Positions 1 through 7,460 of a stretch of 64,000 bases of DNA are shown here, in pieces. Below the pieces are notes generated by a model. The model was not told where the DNA came from and did no database searches. It saw nothing but the letters and a program-made list of their open reading frames with translations. Made by a program: the position numbers and the translations under genes. This stretch comes from Methylopila sp. M107 (GTDB taxonomy: Bacteria; Pseudomonadota; Alphaproteobacteria; Rhizobiales; Methylopilaceae). Position 1 is the stretch's first letter. Every line of letters starts with the position of its first letter. The stretch lies in assembly GCF_000384475.1 (NCBI RefSeq), contig NZ_ARWB01000001.1, forward strand, positions 3,996,501 through 4,060,500. The letters run 5' to 3'.

Positions 1-316
1 CGAGGCCTCCCGCCATCGCCTCCAGCGCCGCCATGGTCTCGAACCGCTCGACGATGTCGCGGAAGCTGAGCGAGGCCACGAACGCCCCGCGCCGCGGCAG
101 CAGCGTCACGAGGCCCGTCGCGGCGAGCTGGCCGAGCGCCTCCCGCAGCGGCGTGCGGGAGACGCCGAACCGGTCGGCCAGCGTCTGCTCGTCCAGCCGG
201 TCGCCAGGCTGGAACGCGCCGGTGACGATGTCGCTCTCAAGCTCGAGGCGAAGCGCATCCGCGCGCCGCGCGCCGGTCGCGGCGTCGTTCGGCCGCTGCA
301 ACAAAAGCTCATTCAT
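1..316 (-). CDS. GntR-family transcriptional regulator (partial, N-terminal part)
   Basis: This is the N-terminal 105 residues of a GntR-family repressor; the gene runs off the left edge. The start is the ATG at 314-316. A winged-helix DNA-binding domain is visible: a helix rich in Leu/Glu (about residues 20-30), then GDRLDEQTLADRFGVSRTPL, the classic GntR recognition helix, followed by the wing LLPRRGAFVA. The beginning of a C-terminal effector domain (probably FCD type) follows. It is divergent from a malonate carrier and malonate decarboxylase genes, the position of the known repressor MdcY. By inference it senses malonate and controls both directions through the palindrome at 392-401. The effector domain cannot be seen, so ligand identity is inference from context. 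Confidence 0.88.
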   Translation of the reverse strand, partial: MNELLLQRPNDAATGARRADALRLELESDIVTGAFQPGDRLDEQTLADRFGVSRTPLREALGQLAATGLVTLLPRRGAFVASLSFRDIVERFETMAALEAMAGGL

Positions 317-391
317 TCTCAAACACCTGGGCGTCGCACGTCGTTGGCGCCAGATGGTATGCGACGAAAGAAAAATGCACAATTACAATCC

Positions 392-401
392 TTGTATACA
401 A
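392..401. promoter_or_regulatory. Putative GntR operator palindrome in the divergent promoter
   Basis: TTGTATACAA is a perfect 10-bp palindrome in the AT-rich gap between the GntR gene and the carrier gene. A TTGACA-like -35 element follows at 407-412, so a bound repressor would sit over the rightward promoter. From memory, the Acinetobacter malonate repressor MdcY binds a site with the same core, which supports autoregulation and control of the mdc genes. Confidence 0.7.
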
Positions 402-577
402 AAAAGTTGACATCGTATTATTGATCACGTTCTCTGGAGGCAACGAGAGCCGATAACGGCCTTGGCGCTTGGAGGGACTCCCGATGATCGAGCTTGAGTG
501 CGCGCCCATGCGGCGCGGCGCGCGGATCTGCGCGCGCACGCTTTCGTCCGCCCCCGCCGGATCGGGGAGCGCCCGTC

Positions 578-1921
578 ATGTCGCCTGAACTCCTCTCGAT
601 CCTCGGCCTCGGGGCGATGTTCGTCATCGCCACCATCCTGCCGGTGAACATGGGCGTGCTCGCCTTCACCGGCGCCTTTCTGCTCGGCACGCTGGTGGCG
701 GGCCTCGGCACGAAGGCGATCCTCGGCTTCTTCCCCACGGGCCTCTTCCTGACCCTGGTCGGCATCACCTATCTGTTCGCGATCGCCCAGACCAACGGCA
801 CCATCGACTGGCTGGTGCGCCTCGCCGTGAAGGCCGTGCGCGGCCACGTCGCCGCCATTCCGTGGATCATGTTCTTCATCGCCGCGGCGCTCACCGCCGT
901 CGGCGCGGTCTCGCCCGGCGCGGTCGCGATCATCGCGCCGATCGCGCTCGGCTTCGCGATCAAATACGGCATCTCGCCCTTGCTGATGGGCCTGATGGTC
1001 ATCCACGGCGCGCAGGCCGGCGGGTTCTCGCCGATCTCGATCTATGGCGGTCTCACCAATGGCGTCGTCGCCAAGGCCGGCCTGCCGCTCGAGCCGATGA
1101 TGACCTTCCTTGCGAGCTTCGCGGTCAACGGCGCGGTCGCAGGCCTGCTGTTCTTCGTGCTCGGCGGCACGAAACTGTTCGGCGCCAAGATCGCGACCGA
1201 GGCGCCCGGCGGCGGCCAGATCGGCGCGCCGACCGCGATGGGCGAACGCTACGGCGACGCCGAGACCGAGGCGCTGCTCGCGGAAGAAGACATCGCGAGC
1301 CGCAAGCAGTCCGACGATCCGATGGCGGACAACCGCCTCTACCAGATCATCACGGTGCTCGGCATCGTGCTGCTCGCGGTGCTGACGCTCGGCTTCAACC
1401 TCGACATCGGCTTCACCGCGATCGCGATCGGCCTTGGCCTGTCGCTGATGGCCCCGACCCTGCAGAGAAAGGCGATCAGCCAGGTGACATGGCCCGAGAT
1501 CGTGCTGATCACGGGCGTCAGCACTTATGTCGGCGTGATGGAGAAGATGGGGACGATCTCCTACGTCGCCGACGGCGTCGCGGGGCTCGCCTCGCCGCTG
1601 ACCGCCGCCCTGCTGCTCTGCCTGATCGGCGCCGTGGTGTCGGCCTTCGCCTCGTCGACGGCGGTGCTGGGCTCCCTGATCCCGCTCGCGGTGCCCTTCC
1701 TGCAGGGCGACTCGGGCGTCGGCGCGGTCGGCTTCATCGCCGCCATGGCGGTCTCGTCCACCATCGTCGACGTCTCGCCGTTCTCGACCAACGGCGCGCT
1801 GGTGCTGGCGAACTCGCCGGAAGGCTCGCGAGACGGCTTCTTCAAGCAGCTGCTGGCCTACGGCGCGGCGGTCACGATCATCGCGCCCTTCGTGGTGTGG
1901 TTCCTGTTCGTGGTGCTGTGA
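578..1921 (+). CDS. matC: MatC-type malonate/dicarboxylate carrier
   Basis: A 447-residue polytopic inner-membrane protein of the MatC/SLC13-like dicarboxylate carrier class. About ten to twelve hydrophobic segments are visible, with Gly/Ser/Pro-rich re-entrant motifs near GAQAGGFSPISIYGG and SSTIVDVSPFSTNG in the two halves, as expected of an inverted-repeat ion-coupled transporter. The ATG at 578 is preferred over an upstream in-frame start because it begins the MatC-like N-terminus and has a GGGGAG ribosome site 8-9 bases upstream. It lies between the GntR gene and mdcA, so malonate import is the obvious role. Many mdc operons use MdcLM or MdcF transporters instead; MatC is best known from rhizobial mat operons. 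Confidence 0.85.
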   Translation: MSPELLSILGLGAMFVIATILPVNMGVLAFTGAFLLGTLVAGLGTKAILGFFPTGLFLTLVGITYLFAIAQTNGTIDWLVRLAVKAVRGHVAAIPWIMFFIAAALTAVGAVSPGAVAIIAPIALGFAIKYGISPLLMGLMVIHGAQAGGFSPISIYGGLTNGVVAKAGLPLEPMMTFLASFAVNGAVAGLLFFVLGGTKLFGAKIATEAPGGGQIGAPTAMGERYGDAETEALLAEEDIASRKQSDDPMADNRLYQIITVLGIVLLAVLTLGFNLDIGFTAIAIGLGLSLMAPTLQRKAISQVTWPEIVLITGVSTYVGVMEKMGTISYVADGVAGLASPLTAALLLCLIGAVVSAFASSTAVLGSLIPLAVPFLQGDSGVGAVGFIAAMAVSSTIVDVSPFSTNGALVLANSPEGSRDGFFKQLLAYGAAVTIIAPFVVWFLFVVL

Positions 1922-1948
1922 GGGGCGCCTCGATCTGGAGCCGGAAGC

Positions 1949-2082
1949 CCCCTCACCCGGATGACTTTCAGTCATCCGACCTCTCCCCACCGGGGAGAGG
2001 TGCAGGGCGGCGCCGCTTCTTCACCTCTCCCCTGTGGGGAGAGGTCGTGAGGCGAAGCCGAGCGGGTGAGGGGGCGGACGGT
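1949..2082. repeat. Palindromic intergenic repeat, family A (CTCTCCCC/GGGGAGAG)
   Basis: A composite palindromic element between matC and mdcA. It has outer arms CCCCCTCACCC / GGGTGAGGGGG and two inner hairpins built from ACCTCTCCCC and GGGGAGAGGT. The same family recurs at 4690-4856, 5306-5455, 7500-7532, 7904-8054 and 9366-9525. A half copy of the separate CCCCGG/CCGGGG repeat follows near 2116-2144. Confidence 0.85.
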
Positions 2083-2167
2083 CTCCGGATCGGGCTTAGT
2101 GCGCCAAAACCTTGGATACCCCGGACGAGCCGGGGCGTGACGAGCCCCAGATGGTGATTGTGAGGCC

Positions 2168-3820
2168 ATGACCGAAACGCTCGAAAAGACCCGCTCCTGG
2201 ACCACGCGCCGCGACGATAAGCACGCGCGGCTGCGGGCCGCGGAGGCCTTCGCGGACGGCAAGGTTCTCAAGGCCGAAAAGATCGTCGAAACCCTCGAAG
2301 CCGTGCTGAAGCCCGGCGACCGCGTCGCGCTCGAGGGCGACAACCAGAAGCAGGCGGATTTTCTCTCCCGCTCGCTCGCCAAGGTCAGCCCCGACAAGGT
2401 GCGCGACCTGCACATGCTGATCTCGTCGATCTCGCGCCCCGAGCAGATCGACATTTTCGAGACCGGCGTCGCCAAGAAGATCGACTTCGCCTATGCGGGC
2501 CCGCAGAGCTTGCGCGTCGCGCAGCTGCTGGAGGACGGCCAGCTCGAGGTCGGGGCGATCCACACCTATGTCGAGCTCTACGCCCGCATGTTCGTGGACC
2601 TGACGCCGCGCGTCGCGCTGGTCGCGGCCGAGAAGGCCGACCGCCACGGCAACCTCTATACCGGCGCCAACACCGAGGACACGCCGACCATCGTGGAGGC
2701 GTGCGCGTTCGGCGGCGGCGTCGTGATCGCGCAGGCGAACGAGATCGTCGACAAGCTGCCGCGCGTCGACATCCCCGGCGACTGGGTCGACCTCGTGGTG
2801 AAGGCCGACCGGCCGGCCGCGATCGAACCGCTGTTCACCCGCGACCCGCGGCTCATCACCGAGCAGCAGATCCTGATGGCGATGCTCGCGATCCGCGGCG
2901 TCTACGAGCGCCACGGGGTCGTCTCGCTCAACCACGGCATCGGCTTCAACACCGCCGCGATCGAGCTGCTGCTGCCGACCTACGCCGAGCGGCTCGGCCT
3001 CAAGGGAAAAATCTGCCGGCACTGGACGCTGAACCCGCACCCGACGCTGATCCCCGCGATCGAGAGCGGCTGGGTCGACAGCGTGCATTGCTTCGGCGGC
3101 GAGGTCGGCATGGAGGGCTATATCGAGGCCCGTCCGGACGTGTTCTTCACCGGCCGGGATGGATCGCTCCGCTCGAACCGGGTGCTCTCCCAGCTCGCCG
3201 GCCAATACGCGGTCGACATGTTCATCGGCGCGACGCTGCAGATCGACGGCGACGCCAACTCCTCCACGGTGACGAGCGGACGCCTCGCCGGCTTCGGCGG
3301 CGCGCCCAATATGGGCCACGACCCCGGCGGGCGCCGTCACGCCAGCAAGGCCTGGCTCGACCTCAAGACCGACCCGTCGCCGACCGCGCGCGGCAAGAAG
3401 CTGGTGGTGCAGATGGCCGAGACCTTCCAGTCCGGCGGCGTGCCGACCTTCGTGGAGGAGCTCGACGCGGTCGCGGTCGGCAAGGCGGCCGGCATGCCGA
3501 TCGCGCCGGTGATGATCTATGGCGACGACGTCAGCCATGTCGTGACCGAGGAGGGCGTCGCCTACCTCTATCTCGCCCGCGACGAGGACGAGCGCCGCGC
3601 TGCGGTGGCGGCGGTCGCGGGGGTGAGCCCGATCGGGCTGCGCCACGACGTCCGCCGCACCGACGACCTGCGCAGGAAGGGGCTGGTGGCCTATCCCGAG
3701 GATCTCGGGGTCAATCCGACCGAGGCCAGCCGCTCGCTGCTCGCCGCCCGCACCGTCGAGGATCTGGTCGACTGGTCCGGCGGCCTCTACCGCCCGCCCG
3801 CCAAGTTCAGGAGCTTTTGA
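2168..3820 (+). CDS. mdcA: Malonate decarboxylase, alpha subunit (acetyl-S-ACP:malonate ACP transferase)
   Basis: MdcA exchanges the acetyl group on the MdcC carrier protein for malonate, giving malonyl-S-ACP and acetate. The 550-residue length is normal for the family. It looks like a CoA-transferase-type fold throughout, with family-typical stretches such as GDRVALEGDNQKQADFL near the N-terminus, GFNTAAIELLLPTYAERLGL in the middle and CFGGEVGMEGYIEARP after it. It heads the mdcABCDEGH run and is followed by mdcB after 3 bases. The start ATG at 2168 has only a weak GAGG upstream; a family A repeat separates it from matC. Cytoplasmic. I see no disruption. Confidence 0.95.
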   Translation: MTETLEKTRSWTTRRDDKHARLRAAEAFADGKVLKAEKIVETLEAVLKPGDRVALEGDNQKQADFLSRSLAKVSPDKVRDLHMLISSISRPEQIDIFETGVAKKIDFAYAGPQSLRVAQLLEDGQLEVGAIHTYVELYARMFVDLTPRVALVAAEKADRHGNLYTGANTEDTPTIVEACAFGGGVVIAQANEIVDKLPRVDIPGDWVDLVVKADRPAAIEPLFTRDPRLITEQQILMAMLAIRGVYERHGVVSLNHGIGFNTAAIELLLPTYAERLGLKGKICRHWTLNPHPTLIPAIESGWVDSVHCFGGEVGMEGYIEARPDVFFTGRDGSLRSNRVLSQLAGQYAVDMFIGATLQIDGDANSSTVTSGRLAGFGGAPNMGHDPGGRRHASKAWLDLKTDPSPTARGKKLVVQMAETFQSGGVPTFVEELDAVAVGKAAGMPIAPVMIYGDDVSHVVTEEGVAYLYLARDEDERRAAVAAVAGVSPIGLRHDVRRTDDLRRKGLVAYPEDLGVNPTEASRSLLAARTVEDLVDWSGGLYRPPAKFRSF

Positions 3821-3823
3821 GCG

Positions 3824-5521
3824 ATGAGCGCTGTGTTGGATCTGGAGAACCGCGCCTCTTGTCCCGGCCTCGAGCCGGGACCCGGACGCGCTGAAGCTGA
3901 AGAAAAGAACGCTGCGGCGGGCATCATCCTCGACCGTCATGCCCGAGCTTGTCTCGGGTATCCACGACTTGATCGTAGCGCTTCACGATCCCAGGAAGGC
4001 GTGGATACCCGGCTGCCGCCGGGCATGACGGCGGGAGCGTCGCGCCCGGATGCGGCGGCCATGGCGCAGCAGCTGGGCCAAGATGGCGGCGCATCGCAAG
4101 CCGACCGCCTCGCCGATCTCGCCGTTTCCGCTCTGATCGCGGAAGCGGAGCTCACCCCAAAACCCGGCCTCGTCGACGCCCGCGGCGCCGGCGCGCATGT
4201 CGACGTCGAGCTTCACCATTTCCTCGCCTCGGCCGAAGCCCTCCGGCCGACCTTCGCGGCGCTCGCGCGGGCCGCGGAAGGACGGCGACCGTCCCGAAGC
4301 TTGCGCGAAGACCTCGCCCGCATCGGCCGCGACGGCGAGGCGGCGATGCTCGCCGCCACCGGCGGCGCCAACACCCATCGCGGCGCGATCTGGGCGCTCG
4401 GGCTGCTGGTCGCAGCCGCGGCGCTCGAGGGGGAGGGCGCCTCGCCCGAAACCATCTGCGCCACGGCCGGCGCCATCGCGCGCTTTCCCGACGCCTGCGC
4501 CCCGGCCCAAAACCTCAACGGCGCCCGCGCCTGCCGCGCCTATGGGGTCTCGGGCGCGCGCGGGGAGGCGGCGGACGGCTTTCCGCACGCTCTTCTCGCG
4601 CTCGAAGCGCTGCGCGCCGCGCGCGGCCGTGGCGTGACCGAGCCGCACGCTAGGACAGAGCTTTCGCATATGGCGCAGGCCGCCCCTTCTTCACCTCTCC
4701 CCGGTGGGGAGAGAGCCTGCCCCGGACTTGATCCGGGGTCGCGAGGCGAAGCCGAAGCGGGTGAGGGGGATCAGGGCTTTCCGGAGAGAGCGAGACCCCC
4801 TCACCCGCCGCTTCGCGTCGACCTCTCCCCACCGGGGAGAGGTGAAGATCCGCGCTTTACTTCCAATCCGATGGCCCATCACGCGCGGATCGACGCGCTG
4901 CTCACCGTGATGGCGAGCCTCGACGACACCTGCCTGCTTCATCGCGGCGGGCGGAGGGCGCTGCGGGTCGCGCGGCTCGGCGCGCGGGCCGCGCTGCGGG
5001 CGGGAGGCGCCGGAACGCCTGCGGGCATGAGGGCGCTGATGGCGCTCGACCGGCGCCTGCTCGCGCTCAACGCCTCGCCCGGCGGCGCCGCCGACATGCT
5101 TGCCGCCGCGCTCCTGCTCGACGCGCTCGGCGCAAGCCGTCATCCCGGAGGACGTGAAACGTCGAGCCGGGATCGTCTTCAGGACAGAACGCGTCATGGT
5201 CCGGCTCGACCGGACCATCCACGTTCCGCGTCGAGCTCGACGTCGGAGGTGGGTCCTCCGGTCAAGCCGGAGGACGACGGGGCGCTACGGTCCGAGACCG
5301 AAAACCCCCTCACCCGCTCGCTTACGCTCGCGACCCCGGATCAAGTCCGGGGCAGGCTCTCTCCCCGCCGGGGAGAGGTTAAGAGCGGCGCCGCTTCTTC
5401 ACCTCTCCCCGGCGGGGAGAGGGCGGATGACGCAAGTCATCCGGGTGAGGGGGCTTCACGGCTGCAAGGTTCAGCGACAGCGGGCGCCGTCCGGTATGAC
5501 GCCGTCTTTGGGGAGGCCTGA
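3824..5521 (+). CDS. mdcB: Triphosphoribosyl-dephospho-CoA synthase MdcB, expanded by in-frame repeat elements
   Basis: MdcB (CitG family) makes 2'-(5''-triphosphoribosyl)-3'-dephospho-CoA, the precursor of the MdcC prosthetic group. Family motifs are intact: LTPKPGLVDARGAGAH (about residue 110), GGANTHRGAIWALGLL (about 180) and DDTCLLHRGG (about 367). The protein is 565 residues against roughly 280-300 for relatives. The excess is translated repeat DNA: residues about 12-75 (an R3-type repeat), about 287-345 (family A) and about 437-550 (two repeats). All are in frame. The start at 3824, 3 bases after mdcA and with AGGAG upstream, is preferred; an ATG at 4061, just past the first repeat, is an alternative. 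mdcC starts 3 bases after the stop. Confidence 0.88.
   Translation: MSAVLDLENRASCPGLEPGPGRAEAEEKNAAAGIILDRHARACLGYPRLDRSASRSQEGVDTRLPPGMTAGASRPDAAAMAQQLGQDGGASQADRLADLAVSALIAEAELTPKPGLVDARGAGAHVDVELHHFLASAEALRPTFAALARAAEGRRPSRSLREDLARIGRDGEAAMLAATGGANTHRGAIWALGLLVAAAALEGEGASPETICATAGAIARFPDACAPAQNLNGARACRAYGVSGARGEAADGFPHALLALEALRAARGRGVTEPHARTELSHMAQAAPSSPLPGGERACPGLDPGSRGEAEAGEGDQGFPERARPPHPPLRVDLSPPGRGEDPRFTSNPMAHHARIDALLTVMASLDDTCLLHRGGRRALRVARLGARAALRAGGAGTPAGMRALMALDRRLLALNASPGGAADMLAAALLLDALGASRHPGGRETSSRDRLQDRTRHGPARPDHPRSASSSTSEVGPPVKPEDDGALRSETENPLTRSLTLATPDQVRGRLSPRRGEVKSGAASSPLPGGERADDASHPGEGASRLQGSATAGAVRYDAVFGEA
3935..4031. repeat. About 97-bp double-hairpin repeat (R3) inside the mdcB 5' end
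   Basis: Begins GTCATGCCCGAGC and ends GCCGGGCATGACGG, with an internal TCCACGACTTGATCG motif. Closely related full copies lie at 11375-11469 and 39645-39738; divergent ones at 20543-20640 and 30134-30227. Here it is read through in frame as the N-terminus of MdcB. Confidence 0.85.
4659..4868. repeat. Family A palindromic element inserted in frame within mdcB
   Basis: The core 4686-4847 is nearly identical to and collinear with the copy inside mdcG (7896-8057): TCACCTCTCC at 4691 and GGTGAAG at 4841 are 150 bases apart, as are their counterparts at 7901 and 8051. It contributes about 59 residues beginning SSPLPGGERACPG. Possible outer ends are the AGAGCTTTCGCATATG arm and the matching right-hand arm seen in the mdcG copy. 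Exact boundaries are uncertain. Confidence 0.85.
5132..5460. repeat. Composite repeats at the 3' end of mdcB
   Basis: First a palindromic unit (5132-5282) beginning CGTCATCCCGGAGGAC and ending CAAGCCGGAGGACGACGG, then family A sequence (5306-5455) with paired CTCTCCCC/GGGGAGAG hairpins. Both are translated in the MdcB frame, replacing or extending its C-terminus. Confidence 0.8.
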
Positions 5522-5524
5522 GCC

Positions 5525-5812
5525 ATGGAAAGCTTCGAACTGCGCTTTGCCGGCAATGCGCCGCTCGCCGGTCGCGCCCATGTCGGCGTCGTCGGCTCCG
5601 GCGACCTCGAAGTGCTGATGGAGCCCGCGAACGAGACCGTCGTCTCGGTCCGCACCTCCGTCGACGGTTTCGAAAAAATCTGGCGCGCGACGCTGGAGCG
5701 GTTCTTCGCCCGCAATCCGATCGCCGCCAAGGTCGAGATCAACGATTTCGGCGCGACGCCCGGCGTCGTGTCGCTGCGCCTCGCGCAGGCGCTCGAAAGG
5801 ACCAAGCCATGA
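5525..5812 (+). CDS. mdcC: Malonate decarboxylase acyl carrier protein (delta subunit)
   Basis: A 95-residue acyl carrier protein that carries malonyl and acetyl groups on 2'-(5''-phosphoribosyl)-3'-dephospho-CoA. The attachment motif VVGSGDLEVL is present, with Ser25 the expected modified serine. The length and the C-terminal segment GVVSLRLAQALER fit the family. It starts 3 bases after mdcB and overlaps mdcD by 4 bases (ATGA), indicating translational coupling. The prosthetic group would be made by MdcB and attached by MdcG, both encoded here. Cytoplasmic. Confidence 0.95.
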   Translation: MESFELRFAGNAPLAGRAHVGVVGSGDLEVLMEPANETVVSVRTSVDGFEKIWRATLERFFARNPIAAKVEINDFGATPGVVSLRLAQALERTKP

Positions 5813-6651
5813 GCGCCGCCGACCTCCTCACCCGAACCAGCTTCGTCGAGCTCAACGCCCGCGAACGCGCGCGCGCTTTGCTCGACAAGAACACGTTTCG
5901 CGAGCTGCTCGGGCCGTTCGACCGGGTCGAGTCCCCCTGGCTCGTGCGGCAGGGCGTGGTGCCGCAGTTCGACGACGGCGTCGTGGTCGCGCGCGGGACC
6001 ATCGGCGGGGAACCGGCCGTCGCGATCGCGATCGAGGGCGCGTTCCAGGGCGGCTCCACCGGCGAGGTCTCGGGCGCCAAGATCGCCGGCGCGCTGGAGC
6101 TTGCGTTGAAGGACGCCGAGGCCGGCAAGCCGATCCGCCCGGTGCTGGTGTTCGAGACCGGGGGCGTGCGCCTGCAGGAGGCCAATCTCGGCCTCGCCGC
6201 CATGGCCGACATCCACGCGGCCGTCATCGCGCTCCGCCGCCATGTCCCGGTCGTTGGCGTCATCGCCGGCATGATCGGCTGCTTTGGCGGCATGGGCATC
6301 ACGGCGGGGCTCGTGAGCCGGCTCATCGTCACGCGTCAGGCGCGGCTCGGGCTGAATGGACCGGAGGTCATCGAGCAGAACGCCGGCATTGAGGAACTCG
6401 ACAGCCGTGACCGGCCGCTGATCTGGAGTCTCACCGGAGGCGAGCAGCGCACCGCTGTCGGGCTCGCGAGCGAGATCGAAGCCGACGACGCCGAAGTAAT
6501 CGCCGCGGCCGTGCGGGCGGCGTTCGAGGCGGGCGTTCCGGCAGAACACCAGAGCGAGCGCGTCGATTTCTGGCGCGCCCGTCTCGCCGAGCCGCCGGCC
6601 GCGCCCGAGGGCGCGCTGCTGCGCCAGATCTGGAAGGGAGAAGCGGCATGA
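5809..6651 (+). CDS. mdcD: Malonate decarboxylase, beta subunit
   Basis: MdcD, with MdcE, decarboxylates malonyl-S-ACP to acetyl-S-ACP and CO2. At 280 residues it has the usual size. The crotonase/carboxyltransferase-like core is visible: AIEGAFQGGSTGEVSGAK, ETGGVRLQEANLGLAAMADIH and GVIAGMIGCFGGMGITAGL, the last providing glycine-rich loops of an oxyanion-type site. Start ATG overlaps the mdcC stop by 4 bases, and the stop overlaps the mdcE start by 4 bases. No disruption is seen. Confidence 0.95.
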   Translation: MSAADLLTRTSFVELNARERARALLDKNTFRELLGPFDRVESPWLVRQGVVPQFDDGVVVARGTIGGEPAVAIAIEGAFQGGSTGEVSGAKIAGALELALKDAEAGKPIRPVLVFETGGVRLQEANLGLAAMADIHAAVIALRRHVPVVGVIAGMIGCFGGMGITAGLVSRLIVTRQARLGLNGPEVIEQNAGIEELDSRDRPLIWSLTGGEQRTAVGLASEIEADDAEVIAAAVRAAFEAGVPAEHQSERVDFWRARLAEPPAAPEGALLRQIWKGEAA

Positions 6652-7460
6652 GCGGACAAGCCCCGAGCGGCCGAGGCCGCACATGGTTCGAGGCGCTGCG
6701 CGGCGACGCAGGCCTGCTCGAAGGCGGGCCGGCCTCCGTGCTGGCGGCGGACGCCGAAATCGGCGGCGAGACCGTCCGGCTGATCGCGATCGTGCCGGAC
6801 GCGGACAACCGTTTTCGCCGGGCCCGCGAGGGCGAGGTCGGGCTCGACGAGGGCTGGGCGGTCGCCGCCAGGGTCCGCGAGGTCATGGCGGAGGCGGAGA
6901 AACGCCCGATCCTCGCGATCGTCGACGTGCCGAGCCAGGCCTATGGACGGATGGAGGAGCTGCTCGGCATCCACCTCGCCTGCGCGGCGGCGGCGGACGC
7001 ATACGCCAGCGCCCGGCTCGACGGACACCCTGTCGTGTCGCTGGTCGTCGGGCAGGCGCTGTCCGGCGGATTTCTCGCGCATGGCTATCAGGCGAACCGG
7101 GTGCTCGCCTTCGACGACCCGAAGGTGTCGATCCACGCCATGGGCAAGTCCGCCGCCGCGCGCGTGACGAAGCGCACGGTGGAGGAGCTGGAGCGGCTCG
7201 GCGAAAAGATCCTGCCGCTCGCCTATGACGTCCGCTCCTTCGCCAAGCTCGGGCTGGTGCACGAGCTGATCGGCGGCGTCGACGTCGACGCGCCGACGGA
7301 CGAACAGATCGAGCAGGTGCGCGGGCGGGTCGCGAGCGCGATCGAGGATGCGAAGACCGGCCCGAACGATCTGTCGAGCCGCCGCTCGAACCCCGACGCG
7401 AGGGAAAACCGCGCGGCCTCGATCCTCGTGCGGGAGAAGCTCGCCGCGCAGTGGAGCTGA
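6648..7460 (+). CDS. mdcE: Malonate decarboxylase, gamma subunit
   Basis: MdcE is the partner of MdcD in the decarboxylase component. The 270-residue protein has the family's carboxyltransferase-like features: VDVPSQAYGRMEELLGIHLACAAA in the middle, VVGQALSGGFLAHGYQANRV with a glycine-rich loop, and FDDPKVSIHAMGKSAAARVT. It is coupled to mdcD by an ATGA overlap and overlaps the assigned mdcG start by 10 bases. Cytoplasmic and apparently intact. Confidence 0.94.
   Translation: MSGQAPSGRGRTWFEALRGDAGLLEGGPASVLAADAEIGGETVRLIAIVPDADNRFRRAREGEVGLDEGWAVAARVREVMAEAEKRPILAIVDVPSQAYGRMEELLGIHLACAAAADAYASARLDGHPVVSLVVGQALSGGFLAHGYQANRVLAFDDPKVSIHAMGKSAAARVTKRTVEELERLGEKILPLAYDVRSFAKLGLVHELIGGVDVDAPTDEQIEQVRGRVASAIEDAKTGPNDLSSRRSNPDARENRAASILVREKLAAQWS

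Noticed and set aside
425-1990. A long minus-strand open frame over the MatC carrier
   Set aside because: Composition is typical of an antisense frame in GC-rich DNA, while the plus strand encodes a clear transporter with a ribosome site.
1949-2082. CRISPR array or rho-independent terminators made of the CTCTCCCC/GGGGAGAG repeats
   Set aside because: No regular direct-repeat and spacer pattern, and no T tracts after the hairpins; they are dispersed palindromic repeats.
4690-5455. mdcB as a pseudogene because of repeats
   Set aside because: The frame stays open to a stop 3 bases before mdcC, and all CitG-family motifs flank the insertions intact.
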